A stretch of DNA of 64,000 nucleotides from Lysobacter sp. K5869 (GTDB lineage Bacteria; Pseudomonadota; Gammaproteobacteria; Xanthomonadales; Xanthomonadaceae). A program made the translations under genes and the position numbers. Under the pieces are notes generated by a model. That model was given only the letters and a program-made list of their open reading frames with translations, made no database searches and had not been told where the DNA came from. The stretch is taken from NCBI RefSeq assembly GCF_018847975.1, contig NZ_CP072597.1, positions 5,061,001 to 5,125,000 on the forward strand. Direction: 5' to 3'. This document shows, piece by piece, positions 28,079 through 36,920 of the stretch. Every line of letters starts with the position of its first letter. The first letter of the stretch is position 1.

Positions 28079-30001
28079 TCAAACCGAAGAACGCTTCGCC
28101 GCTTCGGCGCGCAACTGGGTCGCGCGCACCAGCACCGGCGGCGGGCTGATCTCTTCGGGAATGCGGAAGATGCCGAGCTTGCGCAGCCACAGCCCCGGCC
28201 CGCGCGCGGAGGTGAAGGCCACCACCGGGATCGACACGATCAGGCCCAGGATCACCGGCGACATCCACGCCGCCAGCGGCGGCGAGATCGCATAGGCCAT
28301 GCCGCCGATCAGCACGCCGAACAGGGTCAGCCCGCCGTAGCTGCGGATCAGGCCCGACAGCGGCAGGCTGCCGTCGTCGCGGCGCTGCGATTCCCAGCCC
28401 GAGTCCTTGCCGGACAGCACTTCGGCGACGCCGCGCGATTGCAGGTACATGGTCACCGGCGCCATCAGCGCGGCCAGCAGGGTTTCGAAGATCATGCTGA
28501 AAAACGCGCGGATCGCGCCGCCGCAGCCGCGCCGGGTCTCGCGGTCGGTCAGCAGGGCCAGATAGGCCATGAACTTCGGCGCCAGCAGCACCGCCATGGT
28601 GGCGATGAACACCCACAGCACCCGGTCGGGATCCTGATCGCGCCAGTACGCGCTGGGCGAGAAGCCCGGCAAGCGGATGCTCTGCCAGCTGAAGTAATCG
28701 AGCTTGTCGAGCGGAATCACCAGACCGATCAGCATCAGCATCGCCCACATCGGCGCGGTGAAGTAATGGCCGATGCCGATCATCAGGTGCATGCGGCTGA
28801 TCCAGTGCAAGCCCTTGGCCGGCAGCACCGCGGTGTGCTGCAGGTTGCCCTGGCACCAGCGGCGGTCGCGCACCAGCATGTCGGTCAGCGACGGCGGGCC
28901 TTCCTCGTAGCTGCCGACCAATCCCGGAATCATGTGCAGCGCCCAGCCGCCGCGGCGCATCAGCGCGGCCTCGACGAAGTCGTGGCTGAGCACGGTGCCG
29001 CCGAAGGGCTTGCGCCCGCGCAGCTCGGGCAGACCGGCGTGATCGGCGAAGGCGCGGGTGCGGATGATCGCGTTGTGGCCCCAGTAATTGCTCTCCGCGC
29101 CGTGCCACCAGGCGATGCCGTAGGCGATCACCGGGCCGTACACGCGGCCGGCGAACTGCTGCATGCGCGCGAACAGGGTCTGGCCGTTGACGATCATCGG
29201 CAGGGTCTGGATCAGCGCCACGTCCGGGTGCCGTTCCATCGCGCCGGACAGCTTCACGATCACCTCGCCGGTCATCAGGCTGTCGGCGTCGAGGATCAGC
29301 ATCTGCGGATAGGCGCCGCCGAAGCGGCGCACCCACTCGGCGATGTTGCCGGCCTTGCGCTCGGCGTTGTTCTTGCGCCGGCGGTAGAAGATCCGCGCAT
29401 GGCCGCCGGTGCGTTCGCGCAGCGCGTTGAACGCGCGGATCTCGGCCTGGCGCACCGGTTCCTTGGTGGTGTCGCTGAGGATGAAGAAGTCGAACTTATC
29501 GAGTTGGCCGGTGGCCTCGACCGATTCGTAGATCGCCTGCAAGCCGGCCATCAGCCGCTCGGGATCTTCGTTGTAGGTCGGCGCCAGCAGCGCGGTGCGC
29601 TCGCCCAGTTCGGGCAGTTCGCCGCCTTGCTTGAGCCCCATCCGCCAACGCCGGCGCGACAGGATCAGGACGAAGCCCGCCAGCGAACTGGTGAAGGCCA
29701 GCGCGATCCACGCGAACAGGAACAAGAACAGGCCCAGCAAGGCGCCTTCCAGCACGCTGAGCCCGCCGACGTAGAGCACGCGCAGGATGTGGTACGCCGC
29801 GATCAGGGTCAGCAGCGCGGCGCCGCCGATCACGTACAGGCGGCGCAGGGCCATGCCGCGCGGCGCGGTCGGCAGCGGATTGGACGACAAGGCCCCGGCC
29901 TTGAGCGACTGCACCGGCATCGCCATCGGCGATTCGGGCGGCAGCGCTTCGTAAGGCACGGAGGCGGCGGGGCGGTGCGGGGGTGCGGCAGTTGCGTTCA
30001 T
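28079..30001 (-). CDS. opgH: Osmoregulated periplasmic glucan glucosyltransferase
   Basis: A 640-residue inner-membrane GT2 enzyme that polymerises the beta-1,2-linked backbone of osmoregulated periplasmic glucans. Membrane segments flank the catalytic domain, two near 50-120 and several after about 415. Catalytic blocks include [10 protein letters not shown], the LILDADSLM metal site and the [12 protein letters not shown] motif. I use the ATG at 30001, which overlaps the stop of opgD (ATGA). It is shorter than E. coli OpgH (about 850) at the N-terminus, as in related xanthomonads. Confidence 0.92.
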   Translation of the reverse strand: MNATAAPPHRPAASVPYEALPPESPMAMPVQSLKAGALSSNPLPTAPRGMALRRLYVIGGAALLTLIAAYHILRVLYVGGLSVLEGALLGLFLFLFAWIALAFTSSLAGFVLILSRRRWRMGLKQGGELPELGERTALLAPTYNEDPERLMAGLQAIYESVEATGQLDKFDFFILSDTTKEPVRQAEIRAFNALRERTGGHARIFYRRRKNNAERKAGNIAEWVRRFGGAYPQMLILDADSLMTGEVIVKLSGAMERHPDVALIQTLPMIVNGQTLFARMQQFAGRVYGPVIAYGIAWWHGAESNYWGHNAIIRTRAFADHAGLPELRGRKPFGGTVLSHDFVEAALMRRGGWALHMIPGLVGSYEEGPPSLTDMLVRDRRWCQGNLQHTAVLPAKGLHWISRMHLMIGIGHYFTAPMWAMLMLIGLVIPLDKLDYFSWQSIRLPGFSPSAYWRDQDPDRVLWVFIATMAVLLAPKFMAYLALLTDRETRRGCGGAIRAFFSMIFETLLAALMAPVTMYLQSRGVAEVLSGKDSGWESQRRDDGSLPLSGLIRSYGGLTLFGVLIGGMAYAISPPLAAWMSPVILGLIVSIPVVAFTSARGPGLWLRKLGIFRIPEEISPPPVLVRATQLRAEAAKRSSV

Positions 30002-31524
30002 GCAGTCCAACGATAAAGCCAAGTTTCGGAAAGAGGGCCGGAGGCGTCCTCCATTACCGCGCGCAGCTCGATGGCGCGCGCGTCTCCGGGAGCGAGTTGG
30101 AACGACAGCCGCCACGCGCCGCTGCCGGCGATGGCGTGCGCGGTGGCTTGCGCCACCTGCCCGGCCGAGGCCCAGACCACGGCGCGCGCTTGCGCGCCGG
30201 CCGCCAGTTTAGGCAGACGGCCGCCGTCGAAGTCGAGCACGATCAAGCGCGCGCCGTCGGTGCCGGCGCCGATTCGAGTGCGCGAGACCGTCGCGAGTTC
30301 CGGCTTCCACGCATGTTTCGCGCACCAGTGCAGACGGTAATCGAAACGGTGCTCGCGCCCGGCCGCCAGCGGCGCGCGCGGGCGCCAGAACGCGACGATG
30401 TTGTCGTGGTACTCGTCGCCGGTCGGAATCTCCAGCAGATGCACCGCGCCCTCGCCCCAGTCGCCCGACGGCTCCACCCACAGGCTCGGGCGGCGCTCGT
30501 AATGGGCTTCGCTGTCGGCGTAATCGGCGAAGGCGCGCTTGCGCTGCATCAGCCCGAACCCGCGCGGGCGGCGGTCCTGGAACGCGCTTTCCTGCACGCT
30601 CTTGGGATTGTGCAGCGGGCGCCAGATCTGCTCGCCGGCGCCGTTGAACAGGGCCAAACCGTCGGAATCGTGCACGGCCGGGCGGAAGTCGTCGACGCCG
30701 CGACGGTCGGTGTCGTCGAAGTGGTACATGCTGGTCAGCGGCGCGATGCCGACCCGGTCCAGGGCCACGCGCGGGTACAAACGCAGCGTGGTGTCGAAGG
30801 TGGTGTCGGCGCCGGGGGTGACGACGAAGCGCATCGCGCCGGCGGTGCTGGGGCTGTCGAGCAGCGCGTGCACGACGACGGACTGGGCGTTCTTCGCCGG
30901 CCGCTCGATCCAGAACGCCACGAACGCGGGGAATTCCTCGCGGTCGCCGACGCCGGTGTTCAGCGCCAGACCGCGCGCCGACAAGCCGTACAGCAGATCG
31001 CGCGCCACCGCGCGGAAATAGCTGGCGCCGAGGAAGGCGCAGACTTCGTCGAAGTAGTCCGCACGATTGATCGGCGCGTGCACGCGGAAGCCGGCGAAGC
31101 CCAGGTCCGCGTCCTTAGGCGGGCGCGGCGCCTTGCCGAAATCGAACAGCTCGCTGCGATAGCGCACCGGCACCGCTTGGCCGCCGTCGACCAGATTCAG
31201 CTCGACGCGCTGCTTGAACAAGAACGCGCGATGGAACAACTGCACCTGGAACGGCAGGCCATCGTTCTTCCACAGCGCCTGCTTGGGATCGAAGCGGATG
31301 TCGCGCCAGCGGTCGTAATCGACCTGCCCCAAGCCCGCCGGCAGATCGGTCGCCGGCGCGCGATACGGCTGGGCCGCGAGCGCGCGCGCCAGCGCCGGCA
31401 CGGTGTCGGCGCCGAAGGCCTGCGCCGGTCCCGCCGCGACTGCCCAGGTCGGCCACGCGCCGCCCGCGGCCCAGGCGGCCAGCGGCAGGCTCAGTCCGGC
31501 CTTGATCAGTTCGCGTCGGTGCAA
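29998..31524 (-). CDS. opgD: Glucan biosynthesis protein, OpgD/OpgG family
   Basis: A 508-residue periplasmic protein that works with OpgH in backbone synthesis or branching of osmoregulated glucans. The N-terminus has a twin-arginine motif, HRRELIKAG, before a hydrophobic segment ending AVAAGPAQA. OpgD is Tat-exported while OpgG uses Sec, so OpgD is the better name. The TTG at 31524 is the start, with GGGGAA six bases upstream. Later blocks such as [20 protein letters not shown] are typical of the family. It is coupled to opgH. Confidence 0.85.
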   Translation of the reverse strand: MHRRELIKAGLSLPLAAWAAGGAWPTWAVAAGPAQAFGADTVPALARALAAQPYRAPATDLPAGLGQVDYDRWRDIRFDPKQALWKNDGLPFQVQLFHRAFLFKQRVELNLVDGGQAVPVRYRSELFDFGKAPRPPKDADLGFAGFRVHAPINRADYFDEVCAFLGASYFRAVARDLLYGLSARGLALNTGVGDREEFPAFVAFWIERPAKNAQSVVVHALLDSPSTAGAMRFVVTPGADTTFDTTLRLYPRVALDRVGIAPLTSMYHFDDTDRRGVDDFRPAVHDSDGLALFNGAGEQIWRPLHNPKSVQESAFQDRRPRGFGLMQRKRAFADYADSEAHYERRPSLWVEPSGDWGEGAVHLLEIPTGDEYHDNIVAFWRPRAPLAAGREHRFDYRLHWCAKHAWKPELATVSRTRIGAGTDGARLIVLDFDGGRLPKLAAGAQARAVVWASAGQVAQATAHAIAGSGAWRLSFQLAPGDARAIELRAVMEDASGPLSETWLYRWTA

Positions 31525-31530
31525 GCGCGG

Positions 31531-31536
31531 TTCCCC
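31531..31536 (-). promoter_or_regulatory. Shine-Dalgarno deciding the TTG start of opgD
   Basis: GGGGAA on the minus strand lies six bases before the TTG at 31524. The start places the twin-arginine motif within the first four residues. Confidence 0.55.
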
Positions 31537-31690
31537 GGGGGTGGAAGAAGGTTCAGCAGATAAACGGGGCGATTGTAGGGACAGGCTTGTTAACGAAGCG
31601 GAAGCCGCGCGATCGCCGACGTTGCCGCGCCGGTCTTGACGGATCGCGACAAAACCGGCGCCCGCGCGGCGTTTCGTGACGCCGCCTGCA

Positions 31691-31710
31691 TGAAATCGGT
31701 TTCCGGAAAC
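31691..31710. promoter_or_regulatory. Possible LacI-type operator
   Basis: TGAAATCGGTTTCC is close to the LacI/CcpA-type consensus and overlaps the 12-bp palindrome GTTTCCGGAAAC (31699-31710). It lies in the divergent gap between opgD and the glycosyltransferase gene, 92 bases before the latter. No regulator gene is nearby. Confidence 0.3.
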
Positions 31711-31801
31711 GGTTACCCGGAGCGAGTCACGCGCACGTCATGCGCCGGCAACGGCGAGGACACGGCCCACGCCCAGGATTGCGCAAACCGGGAGCCGCGC
31801 C

Positions 31802-32992
31802 ATGCGCTACGCGATCGTCACCGAGACCTATCCGCCGGAAATCAACGGCGTCGCCCTGACCGTTCACGGTCTGGAGCAAGGTCTGCGCGCCCGCGGCCAT
31901 GAGGTGAGCGTGGTGCGCCCGCGCCAGAACGCCGACGGCCAGGGCGACGGCGCCGCGCACGAACTGCTGGTGCGCGGCCTGCCGCTGCCGCGCTACCCCG
32001 GCCTGCGCTTCGGCCTGCCCTGCGCCGCGCGTCTGCGCGAGGCCTGGGCCGCGAACCGCCCCGATGCGATCTACGTCGCCACCGAAGGCCCGCTCGGCTG
32101 GTCGGCGCTGCGGGCCGCGCGCAAGCTCGGCATCCCGGCCGCGACCGGCTTCCACACCCGCTTCGACGAGTACATGCGCGATTACGGCGCGCCGTTCCTG
32201 GTCGGCACCGCGCTGGCGTGGATGCGCCGCTTCCACAACGGCGCCGACGCCACCTTGGTGCCGACCCGCGAACTCGCCGAATTCCTGCGCGCCAGCGGCT
32301 TCCACGACGTGGTGCGGCTGCCGCGCGCGGTCGACACCGTGCTGTTCGATCCCTCGCGCCGCGACCCGGCGCTGCGCGCGCAGTGGGACGCGCACGACGC
32401 GACCTTGGTCGCGATCTACGTCGGCCGCATCGCGCCGGAGAAGAATCTCGACCTCGCCGTGCGCGCGTTCCGCGCGCTGCAGCAGCGCCGCCCCGAGGCG
32501 CGCTTCGTCTGGGTCGGCGACGGCCCGGCGCGCGAGAAGCTGCAGCGCGACAACCCCGACTTCGTGTTCTGCGGCGTCAAGCGCGGCGAAACCCTGGCCG
32601 CGCACTTCGCCAGCGGCGACCTGTTCCTGTTCCCCAGCCTCAGCGAAACCTTCGGCAACGTCACCCTGGAAGCGATGGCCAGCGGCGTGCCGACGGTCGC
32701 CTTCGATTACGGCGCCGCGCACGAACACCTGCGCGACGGCGAACACGGCGCGGCGCTCGCCAACGGCGACGAGGCCGGCTTCATCGAAGCCGCCGCGCGC
32801 ATCGCTGGCGACGACGCGCTGCGCGCGCGCATGGCCCGCGCCGGCCGCGACGCCATCGGCGGACTGCGGCCGCAACAGGTCGCCGCCGACTTCGACGCGG
32901 TGCTGCACGGTCTGGCCGACCGCGGCGGCACGCCCCGCCGTCTGCCGCAAGAACCCCGTCCCGACAGCAAGCCCGAGCAGGAGGTCGTATGA
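31802..32992 (+). CDS. Glycosyltransferase family 4
   Basis: A 396-residue GT-B enzyme of the GT4 family. It has the N-terminal YAIVTETYPPEINGVALTVH loop, the donor domain VGRIAPEKNLDLAVRAF and the nucleotide-sugar EX7E region SLSETFGNVTLEAMASG. It is similar in plan to bacterial mannosyl- or glucosyltransferases that modify glycolipids. The acceptor is unknown. Its stop overlaps the start of a PAP2 phosphatase (ATGA), which suggests a lipid-linked product. Confidence 0.87.
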   Translation: MRYAIVTETYPPEINGVALTVHGLEQGLRARGHEVSVVRPRQNADGQGDGAAHELLVRGLPLPRYPGLRFGLPCAARLREAWAANRPDAIYVATEGPLGWSALRAARKLGIPAATGFHTRFDEYMRDYGAPFLVGTALAWMRRFHNGADATLVPTRELAEFLRASGFHDVVRLPRAVDTVLFDPSRRDPALRAQWDAHDATLVAIYVGRIAPEKNLDLAVRAFRALQQRRPEARFVWVGDGPAREKLQRDNPDFVFCGVKRGETLAAHFASGDLFLFPSLSETFGNVTLEAMASGVPTVAFDYGAAHEHLRDGEHGAALANGDEAGFIEAAARIAGDDALRARMARAGRDAIGGLRPQQVAADFDAVLHGLADRGGTPRRLPQEPRPDSKPEQEVV

Positions 32993-33540
32993 ACCGGTTG
33001 CCCTTGCGCAAGCGTCTGATCGCCGGCGAATCCGGGTGGTGCCTGCGCGCCAACCGCCTCGGCGAACGCAGCGGCTCGCGCGCGTATTTCGCCGCGGTCA
33101 GCCGTCTCGGCGACGGCGTGTTCTGGTATGTGCTGATGGCGGTGCTGGTGCTCGCCGACGGTTACGACGGCCTGCGCGCCTCGGTGCATCTGGCCGCGAC
33201 CGGCGCGATCGCGCTGGCGCTGTACAAGCTGCTCAAGCGTTGGACCCGGCGCCCGCGTCCGTTCGCGTCGGATCAGCGCATCCACGCCTGGGTCGCGCCG
33301 CTGGACGAATTCAGCTTCCCCTCGGGGCATACGCTGCATGCGGTCGCCTTCAGTCTGGTGGCGATGGCGCATTACCCGGCGCTGGGGTGGATCCTGGTGC
33401 CGTTCACCGCATCGGTGGCGGCCTCGCGCGTGGTGTTGGGCTTGCACTACCCGAGCGACGTGCTGGCGGCGACGGTGATCGGGTCGAGCTTGGCGGGGAT
33501 TTCGCTGTGGTTGGTGCCGGGGGTGACGTTGTTCGGTTGA
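32989..33540 (+). CDS. PAP2-family membrane phosphatase
   Basis: A 183-residue inner-membrane phosphatase. The three PAP2 motifs are complete: KRWTRRPRP (83-91), PSGHT (111-115) and SRVVLGLHYPSD (146-157). Substrates in this family include undecaprenyl pyrophosphate and phosphatidic acid. The ATG at 32989 overlaps the glycosyltransferase stop and has AGGAGG four bases upstream. Coupling to a GT4 enzyme suggests a role in glycolipid or carrier-lipid recycling. Confidence 0.88.
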   Translation: MNRLPLRKRLIAGESGWCLRANRLGERSGSRAYFAAVSRLGDGVFWYVLMAVLVLADGYDGLRASVHLAATGAIALALYKLLKRWTRRPRPFASDQRIHAWVAPLDEFSFPSGHTLHAVAFSLVAMAHYPALGWILVPFTASVAASRVVLGLHYPSDVLAATVIGSSLAGISLWLVPGVTLFG

Positions 33541-33577
33541 GGCCGGGGGCGTTGCTTGCGTCGTGGTTGAACTGTCG

Positions 33578-33634
33578 CGGTCGCGGCTTACGCCGCTCCT
33601 ACACCGCCTGTAGGAGCGGCGTAAGCCGCGACCG
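33578..33634. repeat. Perfect 26-bp inverted repeat of the dispersed palindrome
   Basis: Arms 33578-33603 and 33609-33634 are exact reverse complements around the five bases CCGCC. It lies between the convergent PAP2 and nitrilase-family genes and can fold into a very stable hairpin in either transcript. Confidence 0.95.
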
Positions 33635-33659
33635 TGATCGCTCACGCCCGCCGCGCCGC

Positions 33660-34553
33660 TTACTTCCCATCGCCCCACTCCGCCACCCGCGCCCGCGCCA
33701 GCGACGGCGCCCACTGCCCCGCCCAATCGCGATCGTTGGCGACTTGCGCGCGCTCGCGGCTCGCCTCCAGCGCGGCGAAATCCAGGTCGGCGAACGCCCA
33801 GCGCTGAGGTCCCTGGGTGCGCGCGAGCACGCCGTCGGCCGGCAGGCCCACGTCCATCGGCGCGTACACCGTCGCCTCGCCGGTGTTGGTGTCCAACGCC
33901 GGGCTCCACAGCGCTTCGCCCGCGGTCACCGCCTGGGCGACGAAGGCGCGGTTCTCCAGCGCGCGCGCCAGACAGCCCACGCGCACGCGGGTGGCGCCGG
34001 CTTCGGTGTCGGTGCAACTGGGCGAGATCAACAGGCGCGCGCCGGCTTCGCATTGCGCGCGCACCGGCAGCGGGAATTCGATGTCGTAACAGATCGCAAT
34101 GCCGGCGCGCGCGCCGGCCAACCCGAAGGTCTTGAGCGCGTCGCCGGGTTCGATCACCCCGGCTTGTTTCTCGAAACCGGTCAATTGCAGCTTGTCCTGC
34201 CATACGCGGCCGCCGTCCGGCGCGAACGCGTAGCTGCGGTTGCGATAGCGGCCGTGGCCCGGATCGAACAGGAAACTGCCGGCGACGATGTGCAGCCGCA
34301 GCTCGCGCGCGAGCAGGCCGAACAGTTCCAGCCACGCGCCGTGATACTGCTGGGTCGCCACCAAGGACGCGTGCAGATCGCCCTGCGTAGCCGCGCCGAA
34401 GGTCGCGCCCAACTCCAGCGACAGATACTCCGGCAGCACCGCCACCTGCGCGCCGCCGGCGCGGGCCTGACTCAGCCACTGCGTCTGTTTGTCGGCGAAC
34501 TCGGCGAAATCGCGCGGCGCGCCGATGCGGTACTTGGCGACCGCCACTTTCAT
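33660..34553 (-). CDS. Carbon-nitrogen hydrolase (nitrilase superfamily)
   Basis: A 297-residue cytoplasmic amidohydrolase. The Glu-Lys-Cys triad is visible: E42 in LPEYLSLELG, the Lys in WQDKLQLTGFE and the Cys in GIAICYDIEFP. Likely substrates are small amides or omega-amides, but this cannot be settled. The ATG at 34553 overlaps the stop of the acetyltransferase gene (ATGA). In several bacteria a GNAT acetyltransferase and a nitrilase-type hydrolase occur together or fused, and the coupling here matches that theme. Confidence 0.88.
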   Translation of the reverse strand: MKVAVAKYRIGAPRDFAEFADKQTQWLSQARAGGAQVAVLPEYLSLELGATFGAATQGDLHASLVATQQYHGAWLELFGLLARELRLHIVAGSFLFDPGHGRYRNRSYAFAPDGGRVWQDKLQLTGFEKQAGVIEPGDALKTFGLAGARAGIAICYDIEFPLPVRAQCEAGARLLISPSCTDTEAGATRVRVGCLARALENRAFVAQAVTAGEALWSPALDTNTGEATVYAPMDVGLPADGVLARTQGPQRWAFADLDFAALEASRERAQVANDRDWAGQWAPSLARARVAEWGDGK

Positions 34554-35158
34554 CGCGCACGCTCCAACGGCCGCAGCCAAAAGCTCAAGGCATGGTCGCG
34601 TTCGCCGCGGCCGACCTCGTTCCACGGCAGCTTGGCCACCAGTTCCGAACGGTGGGTGTAGCCGCGCTTCTTCCAAAACGCCTCGTTGCCGCGATGGAAC
34701 GCGGGGCGGCGCGGATCGCCGGCTTCGCGCTCGACCGCGCAGAAGCTGGTCCAGCGGAAGTCGCCGAGCGCGCGCGCATGCGCCTCGCGCGCGTCGAAGA
34801 AACGGTGGCCGACGCCGCGGCCGCGGTACTCGGGCAGCAGCACCGATTCGCCGCAATAGAACACGTGCTCGGGCTGGACCAGATGGCCGTCGAAGGCGGC
34901 GCGGATCTCGGGCATTTCGTCGCTCAGCGGCAAACCGGTGGAGGCGCCGACGATGCGCTCGCCGTCGAAGGCCAGCACCGCCACGCTGCGCCAGGAGTCG
35001 CGGTACACCTGCAGATACTTGGCCTCGTAGGCGGCGTCGCCGTCGTAGAGGTAGGGCCACTCGCGGAATACGGCGATGCGCAACGCGGCGATCGCATTCA
35101 GGTACGGCGCGATCTCGGCCCCGGTGACGCTGCGGATCGTGGGCATCGGTTTCTTCAT
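34550..35158 (-). CDS. GNAT-family N-acetyltransferase
   Basis: A 202-residue GNAT acetyltransferase. The acetyl-CoA loop is VLLPEYRGRGVGHRFFDAREAHA (about 107-129) and the C-terminal NEAFWKKRGYT is the usual beta6 region. The target is unknown. It is coupled to the nitrilase-family gene downstream, so the two may act on the same small molecule. Confidence 0.85.
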   Translation of the reverse strand: MKKPMPTIRSVTGAEIAPYLNAIAALRIAVFREWPYLYDGDAAYEAKYLQVYRDSWRSVAVLAFDGERIVGASTGLPLSDEMPEIRAAFDGHLVQPEHVFYCGESVLLPEYRGRGVGHRFFDAREAHARALGDFRWTSFCAVEREAGDPRRPAFHRGNEAFWKKRGYTHRSELVAKLPWNEVGRGERDHALSFWLRPLERAR

Positions 35159-35205
35159 CCGATCATCTTAGGCAAAAGCGCGGCCCCGGCGGCGGCCGCG
35201 CGGGC

Positions 35206-35242
35206 AAAAAAACGGCGGCGGGCTGCGCGGCCCGCCGCCGTT
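35206..35242 (-). terminator. Rho-independent terminator of creD
   Basis: On the minus strand a 13-bp perfect stem (AACGGCGGCGGGC / GCCCGCCGCCGTT) with a 6-base loop runs into seven T. It lies 20 bases after the creD stop. Confidence 0.92.
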
Positions 35243-35261
35243 GCGCCTCAGGCGCCTTGCG

Positions 35262-36701
35262 TCACTGCACGGCCGGACCCTGCGGCAGCGGCGGCGGCAC
35301 CGGGGCCTCCTCGCGCTTGGCCGGCGTACCGGCGCCGAGCTGGTACCAGTCGACCTTGCGGGTGATCACCATGATCGCGGCCAGGATCAGGAACAGCAGG
35401 CCGGCGCCGAGCACCAGCGCGTTGTCCTCGGAGATCAGCAGGCCGTAGAGCGCGCCGTACAAGGTCACCAGCATCGCGCCGAAGCCGAGCGCGCGGACCA
35501 GACTGCGCAGCACCGCGCTGAGGTAGAACACCAGCAAGCCGATGCAGGCGACGCTGGCGATCAGATACGACAGGCCGAAATCCATGTGCTCGCTCAGGCT
35601 CACCAGCAGCAGGAAGAAGATCGCCAGCGCCAGACCGACCAGACCGTACTGGATCGGGTGGATGCGCAGTTGCTTGATCAACTCGAACATGAAGAAGCCG
35701 ACGAAGGTCAGCAGCACGAACAGCAGGCCGTACTTGGTCGCGCGGTCGGCCTGCGAATAGACGTTGACCGGGTCCTTGAGGGTGATCTGCACCGCGTTGA
35801 TCTCGCTGCCGATCGCGCCCTCGGGCGAAGCGACCTCGAAGCTTTCGCTCAGCGCCACCGACGGCAGCACCGCACCGGCCGCGTACTGGCGCTGGGCGTT
35901 GGTCGCCACCGACGACACCCGCCAATCGGCGCGGAAACCGTCGGCGCCGATGCTGTCCGAGCTCGGCGGGAAGCTGCCGCCGTAGTTCGGATGTGGCCAC
36001 TTGGAACGCAGCGAGAAACGGTTGTCCTTGCCCAGCGGCACCAGCGCCAGCGATTCGGTGCCGCCCAGCACGAACTCCAGTTCGGTCTGCGCTTTCAACT
36101 GCGTAGCCGGCGCCGGCGCGGCCAGCCGCGCGTGGATGCCGCCGCCGTCGCGCGCGCCCTGCCCGTCCTCAATCGCGGCTTCGATGCCGTCCAAACGCAG
36201 CTTGGGATCGCGCAGGCCGCGCACGTCGGCGAAGGCGTAGGTCAGCCACGGCTTGCCGATGCTGCGGCTGATGCCGTTGACCGTGGTGCCGGGCGCGGCG
36301 ACCGGATTGGCCGGGATGTTCGCGGCGAAACCGGCCTTGGCCTTGCCCTGCCATTCGTACACCAGCACTTTGTAGAGGCCGAGCTTGCGCTCGCGCGGGA
36401 CGATCTCGCCTTCGACGTCGAGCTTGGCCGGGAAGTACGTCCAGCGGCCTTGTTCGCGATGGGCGACGCGCTTGACCACGCCCTTCTCGTCCTTTTCCTC
36501 GCTGATCCAGGTGTCCTCGTACGGCACGATCAGCGCCGGGCCGGAGAACGCCTGCGCGCCGGCGTAGCTGCGCGCCACCGTGGCCACCGCCTGGGCGCGG
36601 TAGGTCTGCCGTTCGCCGATCACGCCGCCGATCATCAGCAACGGCACCAAAATCGCCAGGGTCAGCCCCAGCACCATCAACATCTTCAACCAAACCCGCA
36701 T
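35262..36701 (-). CDS. creD: Inner-membrane protein CreD
   Basis: A 479-residue inner-membrane protein, the main output of the CreBC two-component system in enterics, Aeromonas, Pseudomonas and Stenotrophomonas, where it affects envelope integrity and beta-lactam response. An N-terminal membrane segment (VWLKMLMVLGLTLAILVPLLMIGG region) precedes a large periplasmic domain, and five or six membrane segments lie in the last 170 residues. Here it is separated from creBC by two unrelated genes on the other strand. It has its own cre tag about 80 bases upstream (36782-36797). Confidence 0.92.
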   Translation of the reverse strand: MRVWLKMLMVLGLTLAILVPLLMIGGVIGERQTYRAQAVATVARSYAGAQAFSGPALIVPYEDTWISEEKDEKGVVKRVAHREQGRWTYFPAKLDVEGEIVPRERKLGLYKVLVYEWQGKAKAGFAANIPANPVAAPGTTVNGISRSIGKPWLTYAFADVRGLRDPKLRLDGIEAAIEDGQGARDGGGIHARLAAPAPATQLKAQTELEFVLGGTESLALVPLGKDNRFSLRSKWPHPNYGGSFPPSSDSIGADGFRADWRVSSVATNAQRQYAAGAVLPSVALSESFEVASPEGAIGSEINAVQITLKDPVNVYSQADRATKYGLLFVLLTFVGFFMFELIKQLRIHPIQYGLVGLALAIFFLLLVSLSEHMDFGLSYLIASVACIGLLVFYLSAVLRSLVRALGFGAMLVTLYGALYGLLISEDNALVLGAGLLFLILAAIMVITRKVDWYQLGAGTPAKREEAPVPPPLPQGPAVQ

Positions 36702-36781
36702 GTCGTGCTCCTTGTCCGCGACGTTGGCGGCAAGGTTGGCGGGCTTGTGCGGGGAGGCGATGGCGAGGCGGTGCGGCCAGG

Positions 36782-36797
36782 GTGAAGCGATGGTGAA
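36782..36797 (-). promoter_or_regulatory. cre tag (CreB binding site) upstream of creD
   Basis: The plus strand reads GTGAA-GCGATG-GTGAA, which is TTCAC-N6-TTCAC on the minus strand, a perfect match to the cre/blr tag bound by CreB. It points toward creD, whose start lies 81 bases away. Confidence 0.78.
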
Positions 36798-36920
36798 GCG
36801 CGCAGTTTGCCGGTTGCGCCGTGTCGAACGCGCGGGCCTGGGGCGCGGGCGGAAAAACGACGATACTGCGTCCTCCCCCGCCGCCGTGGTCAGGACGCCG
36901 CCACAGGAACGACTTCAGGA

